A DNA stretch of 64,000 nucleotides. Source: Myxococcales bacterium. GTDB taxonomy: Bacteria; Myxococcota_A; Polyangia; Polyangiales; GCA-016699535. A model generated the notes under the pieces. That model did not search any database. It was not told the origin of the DNA and was given only the letters and a program-made list of their open reading frames with translations. The translations under genes were made by a program, and so were the position numbers. The DNA is taken from contig CP064980.1 in assembly GCA_016699535.1 (NCBI GenBank), forward strand, positions 1,054,001 through 1,118,000, read 5' to 3'. Shown here piece by piece: positions 19,040-27,891 of this stretch (within the stretch, counting starts at the first letter, position 1; the number at the start of each line of letters is the position of its first letter).

Positions 19040-19765
19040 ATGAACAACGCTATGGAAGGAAAAGAAGTTCCTGAGGTTACTTTTCGGGTTAAGAACGAAA
19101 AGGGTGAATGGCAGGACCTAAAGAGTAAAGAGATTTTTTCGGGCAAGACGGTGGCGGTGTTTTCGTTGCCGGGAGCGTTTACGCCGACCTGCTCGACGGC
19201 TCACGTGCCACGTTACAACGAGCTTGCGCCGGTGTTTAAAGAACATGGGGTGGATGATATTGTTTGCGTTTCAGTGAATGATACTTTCGTAATGAATGCA
19301 TGGAAGCACGATCAAGGCGCGGACCGCGTACGATTTATTCCGGACGGTAATGGTGAGTTTACCAAGGCGATGGGCATGCTTGTGGATAAGCGTGAACTTG
19401 GTTTTGGGCCGCGCTCTTGGCGTTATTCCATGCTTGTTAAAAATGGCAAGATCGAAAAGATGTTTGTTGAGCCGGAAGTGCCAGGGGATCCCTACAAAGT
19501 CTCCGATGCCGATACGATGTTGAACTATATCGCGCCGAATGCGAGCAAAACCAAAGATGTTTTACTGTTCACCAAACCAGGTTGCAGTTTTTGCACCAAG
19601 GCAAAAGCGATGCTCAAGGAAAAAGGCTGGGAGTACTCGGAAGTCACAGCTTCACCAAGAATGCTACGTGCGGTTTCTGAGAAGGCCACGACACCCCAGG
19701 TATTTATCGACGGCAAATACATCGGTGACTCGGTCGCACTTGAGGCTTACCTTAAGAACAACTAA
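19040..19765 (+). CDS. Peroxiredoxin-glutaredoxin fusion protein (Prx5 type)
   Basis: The fused protein reduces hydroperoxides, the glutaredoxin domain recycling the peroxiredoxin with glutathione. The start ATG 19040 has GGGAGG 5 nt upstream. The protein has 241 residues. The N-terminal Prx5-like domain (about 1-165) carries the peroxidatic Cys51 in PGAFTPTCS. The C-terminal glutaredoxin domain has the CSFC active site (about 181-184) in KPGCSFCTKA and the cis-Pro segment TTPQVFIDGKYIGDS. This arrangement matches the fused enzymes of Haemophilus and Chromatium. It is preceded by an OxyR-like site and followed 20 nt later by an 18-bp perfect hairpin. Confidence 0.95.
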   Translation: MNNAMEGKEVPEVTFRVKNEKGEWQDLKSKEIFSGKTVAVFSLPGAFTPTCSTAHVPRYNELAPVFKEHGVDDIVCVSVNDTFVMNAWKHDQGADRVRFIPDGNGEFTKAMGMLVDKRELGFGPRSWRYSMLVKNGKIEKMFVEPEVPGDPYKVSDADTMLNYIAPNASKTKDVLLFTKPGCSFCTKAKAMLKEKGWEYSEVTASPRMLRAVSEKATTPQVFIDGKYIGDSVALEAYLKNN

Positions 19766-19784
19766 ATTTTGAGCGTATAGGCAC

Positions 19785-19826
19785 TCGATAGCCCTGGGTC
19801 TGCCGGAACAGACCCAGGGCTATCGA
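19785..19826 (+). terminator. 18-bp perfect hairpin after the peroxiredoxin gene
   Basis: TCGATAGCCCTGGGTCTG (19785-19802) pairs perfectly with 19809-19826 around the 6-nt loop CCGGAA. It starts 20 nt past the stop codon. No U tract follows, so it may be a 3'-end stabilising or non-canonical terminator structure. Confidence 0.6.
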
Positions 19827-19937
19827 TGCTTAAATAACCTTGGAATCGAATTGTATTTTCTGCCAATAGCCGTGGCAAAGGAGCCATGGGAAGCATACGT
19901 AATCGTCGCTCCAATACGATTGCAGATGATTTAAGCG

Positions 19938-19979
19938 TCTAAGCTAGTAGGTCTGCGCAGGCGGACCTACTAGCTTAGA
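19938..19979 (-). terminator. 19-bp hairpin after ftsK
   Basis: TCTAAGCTAGTAGGTCTGC (19938-19956) pairs with 19961-19979 with one T.G pair, around a 4-nt loop GCAG. It lies 29 nt beyond the ftsK stop on the minus strand. Like the neighbouring hairpin at 19785 it lacks a U tract; its stem sequence is unrelated. Confidence 0.6.
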
Positions 19980-20007
19980 GCGCCTATTCGTGCACAACAT
20001 GCTGAAA

Positions 20008-22403
20008 TTAATACGATTGAACAAGGACTTCGCGTCGGCCGCCGGCTTTGCCGCTGGGCGGACCTACGACGCCGTCTTTTTCCATGCGTTCAACAATCAA
20101 AGCCGCTTTGTTGTAGCCGACGCCAAGTTGGCGTTGGATGTGACTGATGGAGCAGTAGCCGGCTTCAGCGACAATCGCTACAGCGCGATCGTACTTTTCA
20201 TCGTCGCCTTTGCGCGCCGGACCGCCGCCTCCGCCGTCTGCGTCTTCTTCGCGTGGCTTCAAGATGCGTTCGTCGTAAACGGGATTGCCTTGATCGCGCA
20301 AAAAGTCACACATGTTACGCAGTTCATCTTCGCTGATGAATGCGCTGTGTACGCGTTTGAGTTCACCTGAGCCAGGCGGAAGCATGAGCATATCACCCAT
20401 GCCAAGCAAATGCTCTGCTCCACTGCGCCCCAAAATAGTTTTTGAGTCTTCGCGCTGAGAGACTTTGTAGCCAATGCGCGTGGGGAAGTTGGCTTTGATG
20501 ACGCCGGTGATGACATCAACACTGGGACGCTGCGTGGCAAGAATAACGTGCATACCCGCTGCTCGGGCTTTTTGGGCCAAACGGGTGATGGCTGCTTCGA
20601 CGTCTTTGGCGGAGACCATGATCAAATCGGCAAACTCGTCGACGACGATGACAACGTAAGGAAGCTTTTCAGGCTTGAACGGCTCTGGGTTCTTGCCTTC
20701 ATCAAGCTCTAGCTGAAGCTGTTTCATTTTCTTCGGAGCGAGTTTTTCAAGGGAGAGTTCACCGCGTTCTACTTTTTCGACGCGTTCGTTGTAGCTTTGC
20801 ACGTTACGTGCACCAGCATCGGCGAAGAGCTGATAGCGTCGCTCCATTTCATCCACGGCCCAGCGCAATGCAAGTGCTGCTTTTTTCATGTCGGTGACCA
20901 CAGGCAACAGCATGTGCGGTATGCCATCGTAAGCAGCAAGCTCAACGACTTTGGGATCGATCATGAGCAAACGCAGCTCTTCTGGCGTTTTCTTAAACAG
21001 AAGGGATGAAAGCATCACGTTGAGCCCGACGCTCTTACCAGCTCCCGTTGCACCTGCGACAAGCAAATGAGGCATGCGAGATAGATCGGCATAGACAGGT
21101 TGCCCGGCGATGTCTTTACCAAGCGCGATGGGTAGTGCTGCTTCCATGTCTTGCCAACGACTGTCTTCAAGGATGTCGCGAATGCTGACAGTCTGGCGTT
21201 TTTTGTTGGGCAGCTCGAAGCCGACACGTGCTTTGCCCACGATAGGCGCGACGATACGCACTTTTTGTGCGGCTAGAGCCATGGCGAGATCGTCCGCCAA
21301 CGAAGCGATCTTGGAGACTTTGGTGCCGCTGGCAGGCTCAAACTCGTACATAGTGACTACTGGACCAGGGTGAATTTCATCCACGCGCCCTTCCACACCA
21401 TAGGCTTTGAGTTTTTGTACCAAACGCTCGGCGTAGTTTTTGAGGGTTTTTTCGTCCACACGTATGGAGGTGCTCGGAATCTCATCAAGCAGCGTGGTCG
21501 AAGGCAATGCAAAAGGCTTACCGGTTTTGCTGCGGGGTGCTTTTTGAGTAGGGCTTATACTACTGCTTTTACCGTTCGTTCGAGGACTTAACTTGGGAGG
21601 AACGATAATTGGGCCTCCGGGTGCATCGGTTTTTGCTTTGGCAGCAGAGCGGGTTGGTGGAGTGCTTTCTGAGCGACTGGGTTCTTCCTCGGTTTCGAGT
21701 TCCTCGGGAATGGCCTCGTCATGAACGGGGGGATTAGGCTTTTTGCTAACTTTGATAACCGGCGCCTCTTCTGCCTCAAACTCGGCCTGCTCCAAGCGAC
21801 GTGCTTCTTCAAGGCGCTTGGCCTCTTCCCAGGCGGCAGCAACGCGAGCCTTGACCTTGCTTAGCTGAGCGTTGCTCCAGCGCATGGTCGATGCGATCGA
21901 AAAGGGCGTGCGAAGAAGAATGGTGACGATCAAGATCGTCGTGCAAACGATGTACGTTCCAATGGTGCCCAAGAGGGAACGGAGCACTTCACCGGTGATT
22001 TCGCCAAGCAGCCCGCCACCCGTGTGACCACCAAAAAACAGGGTCTCCCCGAAGGCAAGATGCATCATGGCGCAGCTGATTAGTACGATGACCAGCACCG
22101 AAGCTGCCCGCGCAGCACCGAGCTGAACGCCGACTCGTCCAAAGAGGCGCAGGGTAAATAAAAACAGTTCCAGAGGAATAAGCCAGGCTGCGACACCCAA
22201 AAGCCCACTAAAATGCCTGAAAGGCCGTGGCCGACCGGACCAATCCAGTTTTCACCGCCTCGGTAGTCATAGGATAGAAGGGCGAGCGTAATTAATATGC
22301 CGGCCGCGGCGATGAGTACGCCAGCAACTTCGTGTTTGCTCCCAGAGTTTGTTACTGCTTCCGTTGAGTCCATAGAGGTGGTTTTAGGTAAACGTCTACC
22401 CAC
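20008..22403 (-). CDS. ftsK: DNA translocase FtsK/SpoIIIE (frameshift in the membrane domain)
   Basis: FtsK pumps DNA at the division septum. The intact frame 20008-22200 carries the last membrane helices, a charged Pro-rich linker, the RecA-like motor with Walker A AGATGAGKSVG (about 450) and VIVVDEFADLIM, and the gamma winged helix (YCSISHIQRQLGVGYNKAA). The first two helices are in another frame starting at 22403 (GTG) or 22373 (ATG): HEVAGVLIAAAGILITLALL, then GILVGFW, which should continue as GVAAWLIPLELF. The switch is at three Cs, 22196-22198, where one more C restores the frame. Because FtsK is normally required for division, a sequence error is more likely than a broken gene. Confidence 0.92.
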
Positions 22404-22534
22404 TTTGTCTTACCTTGGGTTAGAATAGGCGAGGCATGGCAAATTCGTCAAAAATTAGGCCTCTTGCGAGGCTTGGGGAATTATCTACACTGCGAATCCT
22501 GGCTATCCCAATTAATTCAGAGGAAAGGTTTCAT

Positions 22535-24023
22535 ATGCGTTTACGCTTATCTACGATCGGGTTTTTGCCGCTGTTGGTGTTTCTTATAGGGTGCCGTGTT
22601 AATTCCGGAGATATCGAAACCTGGAAAGGGACAGTCAAAGGGCCTGCCAAAATCGTCGCTGTGGCCTTGGCCAAAAAGTACGATATGGATCTTAGGGTGG
22701 AAGCCGCATTGGCTCTTGTTGAGATGGACCGACAAGATGTAGATGGCGTAGCTGAACTCGAGTCTGTGTTGCGAGCTCTTGATGAAGAGGATCGCGCAAT
22801 GATTTCCGATGGTGTTGCTCAGGGACTTGAAAAGATCTTGTCGGGCGAGACGGCTTCGAGCGCCAAGCAGGGTGACACAGAAGGGCCTGCGCTGCTCGAG
22901 GTGCGAGCAAAAGATGCTTCGTACATGCTCTTTTCGCAAGCTGCTGCCGCGACTCGCGAACGTCTATCAAAAGCGATTGTGAGTTGGTTTGCGCGTGACT
23001 TTAATGGTCGAAACTTGGCCGGTAATTATAGTGCCGAGCAAGTGATTCAGAAGCTTGGATCGGCGGCTGCTCACCAGCTGATTGCCGCACTCGACCCGCG
23101 TATGCCGCAGGTCGCTTTGGTTAAGCTTGCAGGTCTTATTGGGCAAACGGGTGACGATAAAACCAAAGCAGAAGCTGCAACACGTTTGGTTGAAATTGAG
23201 AAGGAAATGGAGGGCCCCAAATTCGTAGCTTGGCTTGAGCAACGCATCCAAGAGCAGGCGAAAGAAAGCAAGCAGGATGTTAAGCCTGAAGCCCTAAAGC
23301 GGGCTGCCCTACTGCATCAAGAAAACTTTATTAATACAGGGGCCATACCGGCCATGGGGCAGCTTGCCGATCAAAAAATTATTGCGGATCGCTTGCTCAA
23401 GATCGCTGCCACCCCATCGAATGACGAAGACATGGTCGAGCGGCGATGGCGTGCGCTTGCCGCACTTGAGGGCAAAGCGACCACGGCACATGTGGATACC
23501 TTGCTTGCTCTGGCGCTCAATGCCTCGAATCCTAGCAAAGTTCGGGATTATGCTTTTGATCGTCTCGGAGATGTGCGAAGCAAAAACGCTTAGCCGACTG
23601 TGGCCATTGGTGCAAAGTTCATCGAATCAGCGAGAGCGGTGGCGTGCTGGAGAACTTGTCCTTGCCATCGGCGGCGAGGGTGTCGTTGCTGAGTTCTTGA
23701 AAAAACTGCCTTCGACGAAGGGTGTGGCTTACGAGCCGGAAGAGCTTGAAGGTTATGCTAAACGTATGGGGCAGATGAAGCCGCTACCCAAAGAACTTTT
23801 GCGTGCTCAGTTGAGTTCTCCTAACTGGTGGCAGCGTGTCATCGCCCTACGCTTTTTCGAGCGGAAAGGTGATCAAAGTGACCTTAAGGCGATGAAACGG
23901 CTCGTGAATGATGCTGCTGGTGTCAATGGCGAGCACTGGGATGCCAAAATGACTGTTGGAAAAGTGGCCAAAAACTCCGTGGAATATTTGGATCAGAGCC
24001 TAAAAACGGATAAATCTTCTTAA
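22535..24023 (+). CDS. HEAT-repeat-like lipoprotein, frameshifted at an A run
   Basis: ATG 22535 has AGGAAAGG 6 nt upstream. The signal ends in LLVFLIGC (lipobox). The rest is helical with repeats such as LRVEAALALVEMDRQD, QVALVKLAGLIGQTGDD and VRDYAFDRLGDVRSK, fitting HEAT/ARM-like repeats. The first frame stops at 23593. The second frame picks up as KTLSRLWPLVQSSSNQRERW and runs to 24023. Removing one A from the five at 23582-23586 makes a single protein of about 495 residues. It is probably a periplasmic scaffold. It is divergent from ftsK and 46 bp upstream of the FHA gene. Confidence 0.72.
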
Positions 24024-24069
24024 TGGGGGAGCGGAACTGCTATAGTGCAATAGCCCCTGGAAAAAACGT

Positions 24070-24879
24070 ATGAGTCGCGATCAGATTTCAAAAAGCCCGA
24101 GGCAAGTTCAATGCCGCGATTACCTATGGGAGCTTTTCCAAAAGATGAGCGCTGAGCTTGAATGCTCAGTGGATTATCTGATCAATGAAGCGATGCGTGT
24201 TTACGCAAAATCGTATCAAGAAGGACATCCAGGTCAGGTTTCCGCGGAGACCACAGCTTCAAGTACAAACGTGGCACGTGGTGCAGCGCCACTTCCGCCA
24301 TCAAATACGGCAAGTGGGATACCCTCGCTTGGCGCGATGCGCTCGAGTATATCCAATGCCACTGGACCGGTGCCTCTTCCGCCGCCACCTCCTTCACGCC
24401 CTTCAATGAGCGCTTTTCCGGCAGTCTCTGCTCCAGCGCGATCGTATGTCCCAGGTCCAGCCTCATCTGCGGCACCTTTTCCCCCACCGGAGCGTAGCAG
24501 TGGCGGTTTTGGACAATCGGGCCCGCCTTCTCATACGACAGGACCCTTTGCGCCGGTATTTCCTGCTGGCCCATCAAGCATACCTACGCAAGGAGTGCGT
24601 CCGCAGCTTTATGCGGTCTACGGTGGACAGAAAGTCCCGGTGCATTCCGATGAATTTATTATTGGTCGTGGTTCAAAATCTTCAGATCTCACCATAAAAG
24701 ATGGCAATATTTCTCGGCGTCATGCGGCAGTCGTTTTTGAAAACGGCGCTTATTACTTAAAAGATCTTGGCAGTACGAACGGGGTTGAGTATCAAGGTAG
24801 GCGAATTGGTGGAAAACGCATCGATGAGGGTGATGTTTTCCTTCTTTGTGATCACGAAGTACGCTTTACGTATCTGTAA
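24070..24879 (+). CDS. FHA-domain protein with Pro-rich linker
   Basis: The protein has 269 residues. The N-terminal segment (about 1-50; YLWELFQKMSAELECSVDYL) resembles a short helix-turn-helix or ribbon-helix-helix-like module often seen before such linkers. Residues about 60-180 are Pro/Ser/Ala-rich (VPLPPPPPSRPS). The C-terminal FHA domain (about 190-269) has the phosphopeptide-binding pattern FIIGRGSKSSDLTIKD, ISRRHAAVVFENG and LGSTNGVEYQG, so the Arg, Ser, His and Asn of the binding site are all present. It is probably a phosphothreonine-dependent adaptor in Ser/Thr kinase signalling, as is common in Myxococcota. Confidence 0.9.
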   Translation: MSRDQISKSPRQVQCRDYLWELFQKMSAELECSVDYLINEAMRVYAKSYQEGHPGQVSAETTASSTNVARGAAPLPPSNTASGIPSLGAMRSSISNATGPVPLPPPPPSRPSMSAFPAVSAPARSYVPGPASSAAPFPPPERSSGGFGQSGPPSHTTGPFAPVFPAGPSSIPTQGVRPQLYAVYGGQKVPVHSDEFIIGRGSKSSDLTIKDGNISRRHAAVVFENGAYYLKDLGSTNGVEYQGRRIGGKRIDEGDVFLLCDHEVRFTYL

Positions 24880-24911
24880 TTTCGTGTTGCATAGTCGAAG
24901 CCGCTAGATGC

Positions 24912-25808
24912 GTGCAGTTTTTGCAGCCCATGATGATTTCTGTTTTGTCCTTTATAAAAATGCTGCGCCCACATCAGTGGGTTAAAAACCTCTTTGTGTT
25001 TGCTCCAGCTTTTTTTGCAAAACAATTTTTCGCGCCCCGTACACTTTTGTTTGCTTCGCTTGGCTTTATTGCTTTTTGTTGTGCCGCAAGCTCGGTCTAT
25101 ATTCTAAATGACCTCGTTGATCGCAGTGCTGATCGGGCTCATCCGGTAAAAAAAAATCGACCCATTGCTAGTGGAAGTATTGCGGTGCCTGTCGCTGTTG
25201 CGACCATGTTAGCGCTTACTTTGATCTCCTTTGCCATTGCGATTGGTCTGCCTCGTTTAACAGGATATTGCATCGTGGGCTATTTGGCTCTCAATATTGC
25301 CTATAGCTTTTTTCTCAAACGCATTGCTTATGTTGATGCTTTCGCGATTGCTTCTGGTTTTGAACTGCGGGTGCTTGCTGGTGCAGCAGCTGAAAGCATC
25401 AAGGCATCGACCTATTTGTTGGTCGTGACCATGGTACTTGCTCTTTTTTTGGCTCTTGGCAAACGCGCTCATGAGTTATCGCAGGGAGAACCTGCGTACG
25501 ATCGCCGAGCAGTGCTTCGACACTATTCAAAGCGCACTTTAGCTATTTTACTTTACTTTGCTGCTAGTTCAACCATAGCTGTCTATTTGGCCTATGCGCT
25601 CGATCCTGAAACGGTTTCATCTTTTGGAACGAACCTGCTTCCGTGGACTACCGTTTTTGTGGCAATTGGCGTGCTACGTTTTGTATGGCTTGTTAATCAT
25701 GGACAAAGTGCGGAGAGCCCCACCGAACGCATGCTCTCAGACTGGCCTTTTCTCACTAACATTGTCCTGTGGACCATCGCCGTTTTGTTTCTAATCTACG
25801 CAAAATAG
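24912..25808 (+). CDS. UbiA-family prenyltransferase, probably decaprenyl-phosphate phosphoribosyltransferase-like
   Basis: The protein has 298 residues (GTG 24912; ATG 24930 also possible) and about eight or nine membrane helices. MLRPHQWVKNLFVFAP and the Mg-binding NDLVDRSADRAHPVKKNRPIA are diagnostic for the UbiA subgroup that includes DPPR synthase (Rv3806c type), which moves phosphoribose to polyprenyl phosphate. A second Asp-rich region (YVDAFAIASGFELRV) replaces the usual second DxxxD. Related proteins in Gram-negatives may serve other polyprenyl sugar lipids. It is the last gene of a + strand run and converges on the pilin operon. Confidence 0.85.
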   Translation: MQFLQPMMISVLSFIKMLRPHQWVKNLFVFAPAFFAKQFFAPRTLLFASLGFIAFCCAASSVYILNDLVDRSADRAHPVKKNRPIASGSIAVPVAVATMLALTLISFAIAIGLPRLTGYCIVGYLALNIAYSFFLKRIAYVDAFAIASGFELRVLAGAAAESIKASTYLLVVTMVLALFLALGKRAHELSQGEPAYDRRAVLRHYSKRTLAILLYFAASSTIAVYLAYALDPETVSSFGTNLLPWTTVFVAIGVLRFVWLVNHGQSAESPTERMLSDWPFLTNIVLWTIAVLFLIYAK

Positions 25809-25821
25809 GCCACGTTTCTAT

Positions 25822-26934
25822 TTAATTGTAGGCAAGAAAGACGATGCGGACGGAAGTGCTTTGTTTTTTTGATGATTGCGAAATGAAAAAACTATCTGTC
25901 GAGACCTTGAGGTCTTGAAAAGCTTGCAAGATAGCTTTTTTTCGCTCCTCGTACTGTTGTTCCGATGTTTGTTTTCTGAATGGCGAAGAAGCTATTTCGA
26001 CTAGGATTGGACCGTGGTTATACGTGTTCAAAAGTTTTGAGAGTTTCTTAATGATCTGTTTGCTGGTATTGGGCAAATCACTATTTCCGGAGCGGAAAAA
26101 ATTTGTCGCTTCGATGACACTTCCATAAACACCATTGATAGTACGAAATCCAAGAGTCATGGCGTCATCATGAAAAGCTTGTCGTTCTGCATCACTGGAG
26201 GATGTCTTGGTTTTTTGTGCGGCGCTCAAAACAGAAAGCGTGTCCTGAAAAGCGCGTTGCGCATCGTCGAGATCACCAGTTTTTTTAGCCTTCTCGAGAG
26301 CTTCAGAGGCTGAAGTGATCGCATTCGTTTTTGCGCTTAACGCTATTGCGGCCGAAAGGTTTAGTGTTGCACGATCAATGAGAGTCAACGCTGCTTCTTT
26401 TTGCTGCTTTACACTGAGTTTGTGTTTTTCGTCTTCTAAAGCAAGCTGATGGACACGTTCTATTTCATGGCGTGCTTTATCTGCAGCTAGCGCCTTGGCT
26501 TTTTTGTCGTGTAATTCACGTAAAGCATTTTCATAGTGGTCGATTTGCTCTTGAATGTCCGCTGATTTTTTTAACAAGACGGAGGTCTTTGTTTCCATTT
26601 CAATGCGGTCGGCTTCGATTTCAGCGGCCGCCAAGTAGAGTCGAGCCATCGCCATGTAATCACTATGGGCTTCGTTGTGCTCCTGTTTGGCATGCTCTTG
26701 AGCTAGGCGCAAAGCAATCTCGGCTTTGGCATAAAGATCGGGTGCATATTTTCTGGCTCGCATCGCCTGTTTGTCTGTTATGCGTTCTTCCAGGTCTTGG
26801 TGCCTACGCGTTGCCGCTGTGCCGCATCCAGCGTAAGCGATGGAGAAGCTAAGCATCAGAGCGATGCTGATTCCTGCGACGACTTTGTTTGAACCCAGTA
26901 TCGACGCGGAGCGGTAGAAGATCTCTTTAGGCAC
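25822..26934 (-). CDS. Coiled-coil lipoprotein with DUF4398-like and OmpA-like regions
   Basis: The protein has 370 residues and starts with GTG 26934, sharing one base with the stop of the upstream gene (TAGTG). The signal leads to SIAYAGC, a probable lipobox. A helical DUF4398-like segment (YAPDLYAKAEIALRLAQEHA) is followed by a long coiled coil rich in Lys/Glu (residues about 110-185). The C-terminal part (TSKQIIKKLSKLLNTY, then ILVEIASSPF and EERKKAILQAF) resembles the peptidoglycan-binding OmpA fold, but the key NxxL-R residues are not clear. It ends the minor-pilin operon; a role in pilus anchoring is only inferred. Confidence 0.72.
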   Translation of the reverse strand: MPKEIFYRSASILGSNKVVAGISIALMLSFSIAYAGCGTAATRRHQDLEERITDKQAMRARKYAPDLYAKAEIALRLAQEHAKQEHNEAHSDYMAMARLYLAAAEIEADRIEMETKTSVLLKKSADIQEQIDHYENALRELHDKKAKALAADKARHEIERVHQLALEDEKHKLSVKQQKEAALTLIDRATLNLSAAIALSAKTNAITSASEALEKAKKTGDLDDAQRAFQDTLSVLSAAQKTKTSSSDAERQAFHDDAMTLGFRTINGVYGSVIEATNFFRSGNSDLPNTSKQIIKKLSKLLNTYNHGPILVEIASSPFRKQTSEQQYEERKKAILQAFQDLKVSTDSFFISQSSKKQSTSVRIVFLAYN

Positions 26935-27365
26935 TACAACACCTTTCCAGATTGTGTGTCTGTGTCAGAAGGTGCACTTTGCAGTTCTTTTAGCAAGGCT
27001 GTTTGCTTTTCTTGGGACAATTTTCTGATGTCATCAAGGCCCTTCTTTGCATGCAGATAAGGCTTTTGAGCATGATTGCGAGCAAGCGTAGTCGAAACCA
27101 ACTGCATCTGAGCTTGAGCGAGATCGAACTTTCGCTGACTGTCGTCTCGTCGTGCTTGCTTGAGAAGTTCAAGCGAACTTTCAAGGTTCGATGCCGCTTC
27201 AAGTGTAAGTTTTCTTAAGGAAGCGTTGTCTTCTGTTTGACGGATTAGTGTTCGGTTTTGCTGCTTAGCTGCACGCAAATCCTGTTCAAAATCAAGTGAT
27301 GCGGCACTGCTTACAGTGGAGTAGACGAACAACAATAGTGATATGGCGAGTACGCGGATAAGCAT
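26934..27365 (-). CDS. Periplasmic coiled-coil protein in the minor-pilin operon
   Basis: The protein has 143 residues. The signal peptide is MLIRVLAISLLLFVYSTVSSA. The mature protein is entirely helical (LTLEAASNLESSLELLKQA, KFDLAQAQMQLVSTTL) and hydrophilic, suggesting an alpha-helical hairpin or dimer. It has no recognised family. It is 4 bp from the upstream lipoprotein gene and overlaps the downstream gene by one base, so the three are very likely co-translated with the pilins. Confidence 0.7.
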   Translation of the reverse strand: MLIRVLAISLLLFVYSTVSSAASLDFEQDLRAAKQQNRTLIRQTEDNASLRKLTLEAASNLESSLELLKQARRDDSQRKFDLAQAQMQLVSTTLARNHAQKPYLHAKKGLDDIRKLSQEKQTALLKELQSAPSDTDTQSGKVL

Positions 27366-27369
27366 GCTG

Positions 27370-27891
27370 CTATTGAATATATTCTTGTTCTTTTTTTAGC
27401 AACGTCCTAACCTGATTGTCGCTCATAGGCTTTTCTGGCATAGGGCGTCGTTCAACAATTTCAATGCGGTTTCGACTTTGATTTATGGGTTGAATCCACA
27501 CATCGAGTTTGACCACTCCGCCTCGTATGCCTTTAGGAACAGCTGCTTCGAAGGTAACGCTTTGACCTCGACGCTCAACCACGCCGGTTAGCAAACGTTT
27601 CCCAAAATATTCGTGCAAGGCTGTAAGTGGGGCTGGGCTTTCATAGATATGGCGTCGTTCTTCATCACGCACTAGCTTCAGTGTCGTTGGAAGGCGAAGT
27701 CCAGCTACTATTTTATCCGATTCTAGAAGTTCACCATTGCTTCCATAGAGGCTTGATATCTTTTCTTCCTCTAAAACCTTGCCTTGTTCTTTTCTTTCAA
27801 GTGCTTCGGTGTCGCCTTCGTTTGTTTGCTTGTTCGAGCAAGAAGACAGACTTAAAGCAAACGCCGCAAGCCAAATGATTTGTCGCTTCAT
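27370..27891 (-). CDS. Lipoprotein in the minor-pilin operon
   Basis: The protein has 173 residues. The signal MKRQIIWLAAFALSLSSC has a clear lipobox (LSSC). The mature part has a beta-rich region (AGLRLPTTLKLVRDEERRHIY, GQSVTFEAAVP, VVKLDVWIQPI), plus a charged C-terminus. The start overlaps the pilY1 stop as ATGA. No family recognised; the location suggests help in assembly or outer-membrane passage of the PilY1-tipped pilus. Confidence 0.72.
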   Translation of the reverse strand: MKRQIIWLAAFALSLSSCSNKQTNEGDTEALERKEQGKVLEEEKISSLYGSNGELLESDKIVAGLRLPTTLKLVRDEERRHIYESPAPLTALHEYFGKRLLTGVVERRGQSVTFEAAVPKGIRGGVVKLDVWIQPINQSRNRIEIVERRPMPEKPMSDNQVRTLLKKEQEYIQ

